The notes under the pieces were generated by a model. The model saw only the letters and a program-made list of their open reading frames with translations, searched no databases and had not been told where the DNA came from. 32,661 bases of DNA from a virus, in the IMG/VR virus record IMGVR_UViG_3300025769_000465, positions 1 to 32,661 of that record, one strand, 5' to 3'. The position numbers and the translations under genes were made by a program. Positions 15,527-20,519 of the stretch are shown here, one piece after another (position 1 is the first letter of the stretch; each line of letters opens with the position of its first letter).

Positions 15527-16440
15527 ATATGAAATTTACTATGACAAAGAAAAAACAAGACCAGTAACGGATTATGAAGTTGATCCCAATGGCTATGCCA
15601 TTCTTAATGCAGGCACTTTTTATATTTTTAAAGAAACAAGAGTTAAGACCTATAAAAAAACACTAGTTTTTGCCTATGACGATTCAACCGTTGTTGCCTA
15701 TGACGATTCAACCGTTGTTGCAAATGACAATTCAACGGTTCGGGCTTATGCCGATTCACAAGTCTTGGCCTATGACAATTCAACCGTTTGGACCTATGTT
15801 GGTCTTGGCATTTCTCAGATTTATTTGCATGACAATTCATGGGGGCAAACTCATGAAAATGCAAAAATAATTGATAGGACAGTTAAAGTAGGAGAGTTCA
15901 TTAATGAAAACTAAACATGAAATTTACTTTGACAGAGAAAAAACACAGCCAGTAACGGATTATAAAGTTGATGGGGATGGGTATGCAATTCTTAATACAG
16001 GCACTTTTTATATTTTTGGAGAAACAAAAGTTGATACCTATAAAAAAACAATAGTTTTTGCGTATGACGATTCAAAGGTTTTTGCCAATCACGATTCACA
16101 GGTTGTGGCCAATCACGATTCACAGGTTGTGGCCAATCACGATTCACAGGTTCGGGCGTATGACAATTCAAAGGTTCGGGCGTATGACGATTCATCGGTT
16201 TCGGCCTATGGTAATTTAGAAGTTGATGCCTATGGATATTCAACGGTTAAAGCCTATGATAATTCAAAAGTTTGGGCCTATGAAAGCTCAAAGGTTTTTG
16301 CCAATGGGGATTCACAGGTTCAAGCCAATAACCATTCAGAAGTTGATGCTCATCAAAATTCAAAGGTTTATGCCTTTCACAATTCAAAAGTTTGGGTTTA
16401 TGAAAATTCAAAGGTTTTTGTCAATGACAATGCAAAAATA
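15234..16440 (+). repeat. 24-bp coding repeats in three tandem paralogs
   Basis: A degenerate 24-bp unit, close to GTTTGGGCCTATGACAATTC plus four bases, recurs about 10, 5 and 16 times in the three genes. Exact adjacent copies are at 15672-15695/15696-15719 and 16087-16110/16111-16134. Identity between adjacent units is higher than between genes, which fits replication slippage or unequal recombination. Confidence 0.75.
15516..15914 (+). CDS. Octapeptide-repeat solenoid protein, copy 2
   Basis: A 132-residue paralog of the gene at 15107, with the N-terminal domain ENKYEIYYDKEKTRPVTDY and only about five octapeptide units (LVFAYDDS onward) before a diverged C-terminus that contains NAKIIDR. 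Two adjacent units at 15672-15719 are identical over 24 bp. ATG 15516 follows AAAGGAG at 15504-15510; an upstream in-frame start would lie within copy 1. The last 11 bases overlap copy 3. Confidence 0.7.
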   Translation: MENKYEIYYDKEKTRPVTDYEVDPNGYAILNAGTFYIFKETRVKTYKKTLVFAYDDSTVVAYDDSTVVANDNSTVRAYADSQVLAYDNSTVWTYVGLGISQIYLHDNSWGQTHENAKIIDRTVKVGEFINEN

Positions 16441-16488
16441 ATTGATAAGCGAGAAAAGCAAGAAAACATATGGCCAAGCCGATCTTAA
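15904..16488 (+). CDS. Octapeptide-repeat solenoid protein, copy 3
   Basis: A 194-residue paralog with N-terminal domain KHEIYFDREKTQPVTDY and about 16 octapeptide units (IVFAYDDS through KVFVNDNA) before NAKIIDK. Units 2-4 are near-identical at DNA level (24-bp AATCACGATTCACAGG... units at 16087, 16111 and 16135). The three copies differ mainly in the number of units. ATG 15904 lies after AGTAGGAG at 15888-15894 and overlaps copy 2, so the three are coupled. It overlaps the Rep gene by 19 bases. Confidence 0.7.
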   Translation: MKTKHEIYFDREKTQPVTDYKVDGDGYAILNTGTFYIFGETKVDTYKKTIVFAYDDSKVFANHDSQVVANHDSQVVANHDSQVRAYDNSKVRAYDDSSVSAYGNLEVDAYGYSTVKAYDNSKVWAYESSKVFANGDSQVQANNHSEVDAHQNSKVYAFHNSKVWVYENSKVFVNDNAKIIDKREKQENIWPSRS

Positions 16489-17543
16489 ACTACTTTTCAG
16501 ACGAACAAAATATATCGAAAGATGTTGATATTAGCATGTTTTTTGAGGGACAAACCAGGGACAAACCAGGGACAAAGCAGGGACAAACCGGAGACAAACC
16601 AGAGACAAAGCAGGGACAAACCAGAGACAAACCGGAGACAAACCAGAGACAAACCGGAGACAAACCCACATACAATGTTGATATTAGCATCGCCCAATTA
16701 AGGGGTGTTCAACGTCAAATTTTAATGTTTTTTTACGATAATTGCGAAACAAATAATTCTCTTAAAACCCAACCTATGACATTAAACGAGATATCGCACG
16801 AATTGAGGCTAAAAAAGGAAACAGCAAAGAAAAGCATCCAACGCTTAATCGATAAAAAACTTATAAAAAGAGTCTTGTATCAGTGTGGAAGGCGGTCATT
16901 TAGCATCTTTCAGTTTAATAAAATTACAATAAATAAAATAAGAGACAAACCAGGGACAAATGAGGCCGCGCGTAGTAGTAGTATATTATATACTAATAAG
17001 TATAATACTACAGATACTACTACTACTCCGCTGCGCTCCGTTAGCATGGTAAGAAGATTTCAGGAGTCCGTCAATAGTAAAATTGAAATTGATATCAGCC
17101 CATTATCTGACATAAATTTAAACCACGGGCATATAAAGCAATTACTCAAACTTGGTGTATGCCAAAACATCATCCAAGAAAGCATCAATGCATTTGCGTA
17201 TGACCTACAAAACGGCTACCGCAAAAAAACAGATTTCAAAATAAGTCCAATTGCCTTCTTAATTGGCGTATTAAAAAATAATGACCCCTACATCGCTCAT
17301 TTGAGTTTTTACAACAAAGAAAAACAGGCCCTTGAAGATTTAAAACAACGAAAAAGGGAGTTAGATGGCATTATTTACCAGAAAAACAAGATTAACTTCG
17401 AGTTATGGCTATCAAAATTAAGCCACAATGAACAAATTAATATTTTAGGACTCAATACCAAGGAGGTTGAAAAATTATTACCAGAAATGAAAAATAAGAT
17501 GTTATACAAGTATTACGTAGAGAGATGCTCAATAAACAACTAA
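16470..17543 (+). CDS. Plasmid-type replication initiator candidate with internal iterons
   Basis: A 357-residue protein. Residues 27-66 are an 11-residue repeat of the form GQTRDKPGTKQ made by DNA iterons. Residues about 73-150 form a winged helix (SIAQLRGVQRQILMFFYD; LNEISHELRLKKETAKKSIQ; LIDKKLIKRVLYQ). Then a Ser/Thr-rich linker and a helical C-terminus (LGVCQNIIQESINAFAYDL; FKISPIAFLIGVLKN). This architecture, with TG(N/D)KPGT-type repeats beside a winged helix, is one I know from gammaproteobacterial plasmid and integrative-element proteins thought to be replication initiators. Like lambda O, the origin may lie in the gene. Initiation function is inferred. It overlaps copy 3 by 19 bases. 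Confidence 0.55.
   Translation: MAKPILNYFSDEQNISKDVDISMFFEGQTRDKPGTKQGQTGDKPETKQGQTRDKPETNQRQTGDKPTYNVDISIAQLRGVQRQILMFFYDNCETNNSLKTQPMTLNEISHELRLKKETAKKSIQRLIDKKLIKRVLYQCGRRSFSIFQFNKITINKIRDKPGTNEAARSSSILYTNKYNTTDTTTTPLRSVSMVRRFQESVNSKIEIDISPLSDINLNHGHIKQLLKLGVCQNIIQESINAFAYDLQNGYRKKTDFKISPIAFLIGVLKNNDPYIAHLSFYNKEKQALEDLKQRKRELDGIIYQKNKINFELWLSKLSHNEQINILGLNTKEVEKLLPEMKNKMLYKYYVERCSINN
16550..16667 (+). repeat. Iteron array: ten 11-bp direct repeats (ACAAACCRGRG)
   Basis: Ten full units start at 16550, 16561, 16572, 16583, 16594, 16605, 16616, 16627, 16638 and 16649, with an eleventh partial unit to 16667. Variants are ACAAACCAGGG, ACAAAGCAGGG, ACAAACCGGAG and ACAAACCAGAG. One further full unit lies at 16945-16955. 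The array is flanked by ATGTTGATATTAGCAT at 16522-16537 and again at 16675-16690. The 11-bp period is one DNA turn. Confidence 0.9.
16972..17026 (+). repeat. Nested AT-rich inverted repeat inside the rep gene
   Basis: GTAGTAGTAGTAT (16972-16984) is perfectly complementary to ATACTACTACTAC (17014-17026). Inside it TATTATA (16984-16990) pairs with TATAATA (17000-17006). The segment is AT-rich and codes for the Ser/Thr-rich linker. It could be a melting site near the iterons. Confidence 0.65.
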
Positions 17544-17635
17544 ATTATGGTTTTTTATTTAGCATTTCTTGGCGCAAAAGCGTAGAATATATGAAATGCA
17601 TAAAGGAGTTTAAAGATTGATATAAATTATTAAAG

Positions 17636-17666
17636 TGGCCTAGCTGATGTGGAAATTACTAGGCCA
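17636..17666 (+). repeat. Inverted repeat, 8-bp arms and 15-nt spacer (left of HTH gene)
   Basis: TGGCCTAG (17636-17643) and CTAGGCCA (17659-17666). It lies in the gap after the rep gene and before the small ORF at 17689. Could be an operator or RNA hairpin. Confidence 0.6.
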
Positions 17667-17688
17667 AAACATTAAAAGGGAGAAGCTA

Positions 17689-17778
17689 ATGTTGTACAAT
17701 AATAAATACACTTTACTAGTGGAAGGTAACACTATTAACTATTCATTGTCAAATATTTTTTTTGGATTAGGGGGATAA
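17689..17778 (+). CDS. Small leader-type ORF (29 aa)
   Basis: MLYNNKYTLLVEGNTINYSL start with AAAAGGGAG just upstream; it ends at TAA 17776-17778, directly before ATG 17779 of the HTH gene. A well-spaced Shine-Dalgarno and gapless junction support translation, perhaps as a coupling leader. No motif is seen. Confidence 0.45.
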   Translation: MLYNNKYTLLVEGNTINYSLSNIFFGLGG

Positions 17779-18054
17779 ATGAAATTTGCCAGTTTTCTTG
17801 AAGGTAAGCTGGTGTGTGGTGAAATGAGTATCAGTGGTTTAGGGAAGGAATTGTCCGTTAGCCGGCAAATGATTTACCGTTGGTTAACCGGTGAAGCCAG
17901 TCCTACACCTAAAACGCTTATGCGCATTAAAGATACGATTGAATTAGAACCAGGGGAAGTCGGGGAAATGATTGGTGCATGGCTCAACGATCAAGGCTTA
18001 AATGAAATTATTAAGTTATACATCCATGAGCAATTGATCAAGCAGCTCAATTGA
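17779..18054 (+). CDS. Small HTH (XRE/Cro-like) DNA-binding protein
   Basis: A 91-residue protein. SISGLGKELSVSRQMIYRWL (residues 18-37) is a helix-turn-helix of the XRE type, followed by TGEASPTPKTLMRIKD. The C-terminal half looks helical and ends in YIHEQLIKQLN. It lies between two similar inverted repeats and just upstream of the 11-bp iteron array at 18151, so it could bind either. A repressor, a copy-number regulator or the missing centromere-binding partner of ParA are all possible. The gene lies directly behind a 29-codon ORF with no gap. Confidence 0.65.
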   Translation: MKFASFLEGKLVCGEMSISGLGKELSVSRQMIYRWLTGEASPTPKTLMRIKDTIELEPGEVGEMIGAWLNDQGLNEIIKLYIHEQLIKQLN

Positions 18055-18068
18055 TCTATATTAATCAC

Positions 18069-18099
18069 GCCGGTAGTTGGATTGCATAAGGCTACCGGC
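18069..18099 (+). repeat. Inverted repeat, 8-bp arms and 15-nt spacer (right of HTH gene)
   Basis: GCCGGTAG (18069-18076) and CTACCGGC (18092-18099). Geometry equals that of the repeat at 17636-17666. No strong T run follows, so terminator function is uncertain. Confidence 0.55.
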
Positions 18100-18135
18100 C
18101 CCTACATTTTAGTAAAAAAAATAACCCCAATATTG

Positions 18136-18282
18136 CTAGCCTCAAATTATTGATCAATTTATGTTCAATAAATATTCAGTTTGTGATCAACTTTTGATCA
18201 AAATGAGCGTACAGAAGGGTTCATTTTATGTTCAACTTATATTCAATTTATGATCATATAATAAATAAGCATTTAGCCTCAA
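18136..18282 (+). repeat. Iteron array: nine 11-bp repeats (TGWTCAAYTTA) bracketed by TAGCCTCAA
   Basis: Units begin at 18151, 18162, 18173, 18184, 18195 and, after a 23-bp step, at 18218, 18229, 18240 and 18251; steps within each block are exactly 11 bp. Cores read TGATCAA, TGTTCAA, TATTCAG, TGATCAA, TGATCAA, GGTTCAT, TGTTCAA, TATTCAA and TGATCAT. CTAGCCTCAA (18136-18145) and TTAGCCTCAA (18273-18282) flank the array. There is no gene here; the region is 518 bp of AT-rich non-coding DNA from 18055 to 18573. Array function (origin, centromere or operator cluster) is not determined. Confidence 0.85.
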
Positions 18283-18368
18283 CGTATAAAATAGCAATTC
18301 GTTAAAAATAATAAAAAAACATTAAGTATCCCATGATTAACTACTTTTAACTAATAATAAAATACTTT

Positions 18369-18397
18369 TTGACAGATTTTGAAAATTATGGTAAAAT
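18369..18397 (+). promoter_or_regulatory. Strong sigma-70-type promoter, rightward
   Basis: TTGACA (18369-18374), 17-bp spacer, TAAAAT (18392-18397). No ORF with a ribosome binding site follows on this strand, so it may drive an RNA. Confidence 0.7.
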
Positions 18398-18403
18398 TAA
18401 TAA

Positions 18404-18674
18404 TGTTGTGAAACGACGTAAGACGTGAACAACGGTTTAAACTTTTAGTTTATATAATGAGATTTAATACAAAATTTAAACAAAAATTATTTATGAAGAG
18501 GGGCATGTCACCTTAACCTAAAAAAAAATAGTTTTAGTTAAAATTAGTTAAAAATGGTAAATCTTGACTAATGTTAGTGGGAATGATTTTTCAAATAATA
18601 CTCAATAGGGAATATAATATACATAACATACCCGTCACGCCTCTCAACGATGCGCATTTTGGACGGGTTTTTTC
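18404..18674 (+). ncRNA. Candidate untranslated RNA ending at a hairpin terminator
   Basis: The expected transcript starts near 18404 and ends at a hairpin with ACCCGTC (18630-18636) and GACGGGT (18662-18668) followed by a T run. About 270 nt carry no convincing ORF; the longest is a 48-codon frame that runs through the terminator without a binding site. It is antisense to the end of the leftward small-gene cluster (18574-18711). Confidence 0.4.
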
Positions 18675-18711
18675 TTTTAGTTATATAAGTGATCACTTTT
18701 ATTGCCATCAT
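18574..18711 (-). CDS. Small basic leftward protein (45 aa)
   Basis: Frame MMAIKVITYITKRKNPSKMR continuing IVERRDGYVMYIIFPIE and ending KNHSH. Starts within the upstream gene's stop (ATGATG overlap) so it is coupled. The RDGYVMYIIFPIE part looks like a real beta-strand protein rather than random sequence. A hairpin that would terminate rightward transcripts lies inside it. Confidence 0.4.
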   Translation of the reverse strand: MMAIKVITYITKRKNPSKMRIVERRDGYVMYIIFPIEYYLKNHSH

Positions 18712-18809
18712 CTATAACCTCTAATCAATCTTATCCGCCCTAATAGATTCAATTTTATTTTATACTTGTTTTTTATGCGGTTTCTGATTTTCCTTTTATT
18801 AATTAACAT
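18708..18809 (-). CDS. Small, very basic leftward protein (33 aa)
   Basis: MLINKRKIRNRIKNKYKIKL followed by NLLGRIRLIRGYR; about half the residues are basic. AAGGGG lies 5 bases before the ATG. It overlaps the upstream gene by 11 bases and the next gene by 4. Nucleic-acid binding is a guess from charge. Confidence 0.35.
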   Translation of the reverse strand: MLINKRKIRNRIKNKYKIKLNLLGRIRLIRGYR

Positions 18810-18948
18810 GGAAACCCCTTAATGGTATATTTATTCTATCGGCTGGAACCTTCTTTATACACTTTACGTTTTTTACTCTGTTCCAGCCCCACAAAAACCC
18901 TTTATATTTATCCCATAACATAAGCTCGTATTTGTAATTTTTGGTCAT
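18799..18948 (-). CDS. Small leftward protein (49 aa)
   Basis: MTKNYKYELMLWDKYKGFLW then GWNRVKNVKCIKKVPADRIN and ending IPLRGFHVN; rich in Trp, Tyr and Lys. ATG overlaps the stop of the upstream membrane peptide (ATGA), a typical coupling signal. Not recognised. Confidence 0.4.
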   Translation of the reverse strand: MTKNYKYELMLWDKYKGFLWGWNRVKNVKCIKKVPADRINIPLRGFHVN

Positions 18949-19046
18949 GAGGTCACCCAACTTATAATGGTTAAGACCATTACCATTATCAACATCATAA
19001 ATATCGTTATTTGCCCAAGTATTATTTTTTTTCTTATACTATCCAT
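18945..19046 (-). CDS. Small leftward membrane peptide (33 aa)
   Basis: MDSIRKKIILGQITIFMMLI then MVMVLTIISWVTS: a short basic N-terminus and one transmembrane segment. GGGAGAAG is 6-7 bases before ATG, a good ribosome binding site. Overlaps neighbours by a few bases. Function unknown; possible toxin-like or superinfection-exclusion peptide. Confidence 0.45.
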   Translation of the reverse strand: MDSIRKKIILGQITIFMMLIMVMVLTIISWVTS

Positions 19047-19173
19047 TAGTTTCTTCTCCCATGATTTGATACCACATCTGATCAATTAATACTTTTACTA
19101 CTCCTAACTCATGCTTTATTTGCTTTACATGACAATATTTTAATTGGTTATAGGTAATTATAGAATTTCTCAT
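19039..19173 (-). CDS. Small leftward protein (44 aa)
   Basis: MRNSIITYNQLKYCHVKQIK and later VVKVLIDQMWYQIMGEETNG. It has no clear binding site; translation would depend on coupling to the gene 3 bases upstream. Overlap with the next gene is 8 bases. Confidence 0.3.
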   Translation of the reverse strand: MRNSIITYNQLKYCHVKQIKHELGVVKVLIDQMWYQIMGEETNG

Positions 19174-19176
19174 AAT

Positions 19177-19269
19177 TTATTTGTTAAACCCGAAAATTAC
19201 TTTACCCTGGATTATTTCTATTATATCTACATCATCACCTGGCATTATTATTTCTACTTGATTGTTCAT
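19177..19269 (-). CDS. Small leftward protein (30 aa)
   Basis: MNNQVEIIMPGDDVDIIEII then QGKVIFGFNK; acidic. TTAGGAG lies 11-17 bases before ATG. A CCTAAC/GTTAGG inverted repeat on the leader overlaps this site, so initiation could be controlled by RNA structure. Not recognised. Confidence 0.45.
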   Translation of the reverse strand: MNNQVEIIMPGDDVDIIEIIQGKVIFGFNK

Positions 19270-19300
19270 TTGTTCTTTTCTCCTAACCTTGCTATAGTTA

Positions 19301-19348
19301 GGTGTCCGATTGTTGTTTTCCGTGGATAGATAAATGCAGTTGGACACC
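19301..19348 (-). repeat. Inverted repeat GGTGTCC ... GGACACC
   Basis: GGTGTCC (19301-19307) and GGACACC (19342-19348) with a 34-nt spacer, between two leftward genes. Possibly an RNA hairpin; weak. Confidence 0.35.
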
Positions 19349-19360
19349 CTTTTAAATTTG

Positions 19361-19765
19361 TTAAATTATGTCAATTATTTTTTCTATTTTTTTGTTGTAG
19401 TGGATTTTTGTGTCAATCATGTAAACACTTAGGGCTTTCTGTTTAATGCCATGAACGCTTCCGTTTTTTTCTGCGATAAACCTAATTAAGTGGGTGTAAT
19501 GAGATAATTGTGTTTCTTTAAATTCCTTAACCGTTGCTCCATAGGGCCGAACTAATTTTTCTATGGCAACATAAATAAATTCATTATTACCAGCTTCTTC
19601 TTTTAATTGGTTGAACTTTTCCATTAAAACAGCGTCTTTTCTGTCTTCATCTAGACCAAAATTAAATTCTACATAATCTAGATAGTGTTCACGCCTAATT
19701 TCAATCACAAACCGAGTTAATAAATCTTTATATTTTTTTGTATTTTCAATATTTTTTGTTTTCAT
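19361..19765 (-). CDS. Leftward hypothetical protein (134 aa)
   Basis: A 134-residue protein starting MKTKNIENTKKYKDLLTRFV, with RREHYLDYVEFNFGLDEDRK in the first third and KEFKETQLSHYTHLIRFIAE near 80. No recognised motif. AAAGGAG lies just upstream of ATG 19765, and the start overlaps the upstream gene's stop (ATGA), so it is coupled to it. Early leftward location suggests a host-takeover or immunity role, but this is not shown by sequence. Confidence 0.55.
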   Translation of the reverse strand: MKTKNIENTKKYKDLLTRFVIEIRREHYLDYVEFNFGLDEDRKDAVLMEKFNQLKEEAGNNEFIYVAIEKLVRPYGATVKEFKETQLSHYTHLIRFIAEKNGSVHGIKQKALSVYMIDTKIHYNKKIEKIIDII

Positions 19766-20025
19766 TTTTTAACTCCTTTTTCAAAAACAAATTCGGAATG
19801 CGCAATTAGTTCCCACCACTCATCATCATCAAGAATAAAACATCTACTGTGTTTTGGGATGCAAATTGTGTACTGATATTGGTATACAGATAAAGCATCA
19901 CTTGTTTTTTCTATACAACTTAGTTTTGTGTCAATTAATTTAAAAAGGTCACCTTCTTTTAAGTCTAAGTCATACACGCCATACGTATTTTTATTATTTG
20001 TTGTATATTTAAATGTTTTTGTCAT
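19762..20025 (-). CDS. Leftward hypothetical protein (87 aa)
   Basis: Starts MTKTFKYTTNNKNTYGVYDL at ATG 20025, with AAGGAG 6 bases before; a longer frame upstream lacks a binding site. Ends HSEFVFEKGVKK. The strand-rich pattern (LFKLIDTKLSCIEKTSDALS, YQYTICIPKHSRCFILDDD) looks like a small beta-barrel. Not recognised. First well-supported gene of the leftward operon. Confidence 0.5.
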   Translation of the reverse strand: MTKTFKYTTNNKNTYGVYDLDLKEGDLFKLIDTKLSCIEKTSDALSVYQYQYTICIPKHSRCFILDDDEWWELIAHSEFVFEKGVKK

Positions 20026-20045
20026 TTTAAACTCCTTTTTTTTGT

Positions 20046-20141
20046 TTACCAATTTCTATTGAAAATGTGCCCGTTGTGTTCGATGTAATCATGCTTATAA
20101 TCACTTTCAACCGCGTCATAACCCAAACAGTCTACCCTCAT
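20046..20141 (-). pseudogene. Second half of a possibly split small gene
   Basis: In frame MRVDCLGYDAVESDYKHDYI then EHNGHIFNRNW. It has no ribosome binding site and lies in the +1 frame relative to the ORF at 20116-20196. Joining the two at CTG TTT GGG would give one continuous protein. Either a frameshift in a formerly single gene or an overlapping micro-ORF. Confidence 0.35.
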
Positions 20142-20196
20142 TGTATTTTTTATATGTGCCTACATACACGCTTGGATTTTCATTTTTTGTTTTCAT
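20116..20196 (-). pseudogene. ArdA-like N-terminal fragment (26 aa, early stop)
   Basis: MKTKNENPSVYVGTYKKYNE then GRLFGL and TGA. The PSVYVGTYKKYNEG segment resembles the start of ArdA antirestriction proteins. GGGAG precedes the ATG. The stop lies where ArdA normally continues with a Trp; the downstream sequence is in the +1 frame. Real ArdA proteins are about 165 residues, so this is at best a remnant. Confidence 0.35.
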
Positions 20197-20218
20197 TTTT
20201 TTTTACTCCCTTACTGTT

Positions 20219-20272
20219 AAGATATCGATACAATACATCCATTGTTCACATCATTACAAATCGAAATATCTT
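20219..20272. repeat. Imperfect inverted repeat in the divergent promoter region
   Basis: AAGATATCGAT (20219-20229) and ATCGAAATATCTT (20260-20272) are complementary apart from two inserted A. It lies between the leftward operon and the rightward promoter at 20290 and could be an operator. Confidence 0.4.
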
Positions 20273-20289
20273 GATGAATCCATACACTG

Positions 20290-20318
20290 TTGACATTATA
20301 CTTATATATTAATATCAT
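20290..20318 (+). promoter_or_regulatory. Rightward promoter for the HTH gene (leaderless)
   Basis: TTGACA (20290-20295), 17-bp spacer, TATCAT (20313-20318). The next ATG in frame is at 20326, seven bases after the -10 box, so the predicted mRNA would begin at the start codon. Confidence 0.55.
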
Positions 20319-20325
20319 GCCTGGT

Positions 20326-20493
20326 ATGAGATATGAACATGATATTAACAAGTATGCTGAATTGAGGAATCAAGGGTTATCCTGGCGTGATATCGGCAAA
20401 CAATTAAATATTAATCATAGCACGCTTACTCAATGGATTGAGCGTAACTACATTGAAGTTGTTAAATACAAATACAAGCAAAAATTGAATTAA
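20326..20493 (+). CDS. Small HTH protein (55 aa)
   Basis: MRYEHDINKYAELRNQGLSW then RDIGKQLNINHSTLTQWIER; residues about 8-33 form a helix-turn-helix of the sigma-70 region-4/HTH_38 type. ATG 20326 is preferred to 20317 because the predicted promoter -10 box overlaps 20317 and the transcript should start near 20325. A basic tail (VVKYKYKQKLN) follows. Probably a transcription regulator for the divergent region. Confidence 0.55.
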   Translation: MRYEHDINKYAELRNQGLSWRDIGKQLNINHSTLTQWIERNYIEVVKYKYKQKLN

Positions 20494-20513
20494 ACGCCAT
20501 TGATCCATACAAT
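20485..20513 (+). promoter_or_regulatory. Promoter for the 20520 gene (leaderless)
   Basis: TTGAAT (20485-20490), 17-bp spacer, TACAAT (20508-20513), then six bases and ATG 20520. There is no ribosome binding site in the six bases. Confidence 0.5.
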
Positions 20514-20519
20514 ATAGGT

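Noticed and set aside
15107-16440. Separate minus-strand or shifted-frame ORFs across the octapeptide genes
   Set aside because: Long frames in other registers arise from the 24-bp periodic DNA. They lack starts and binding sites and have biased, repeating composition.
15107-16488. Diversity-generating retroelement target
   Set aside because: No template repeat, variable-region adenine pattern or reverse transcriptase seen; variation here is in unit number.
16550-16667. CRISPR-like short repeats
   Set aside because: Repeats are head to tail with no spacers and lie within an ORF; they are iterons.
18571-18717. 48-residue plus-strand ORF MLVGMIFQII... after the orphan promoter
   Set aside because: No ribosome binding site and it runs through the terminator hairpin; the opposite strand has a better supported ORF.
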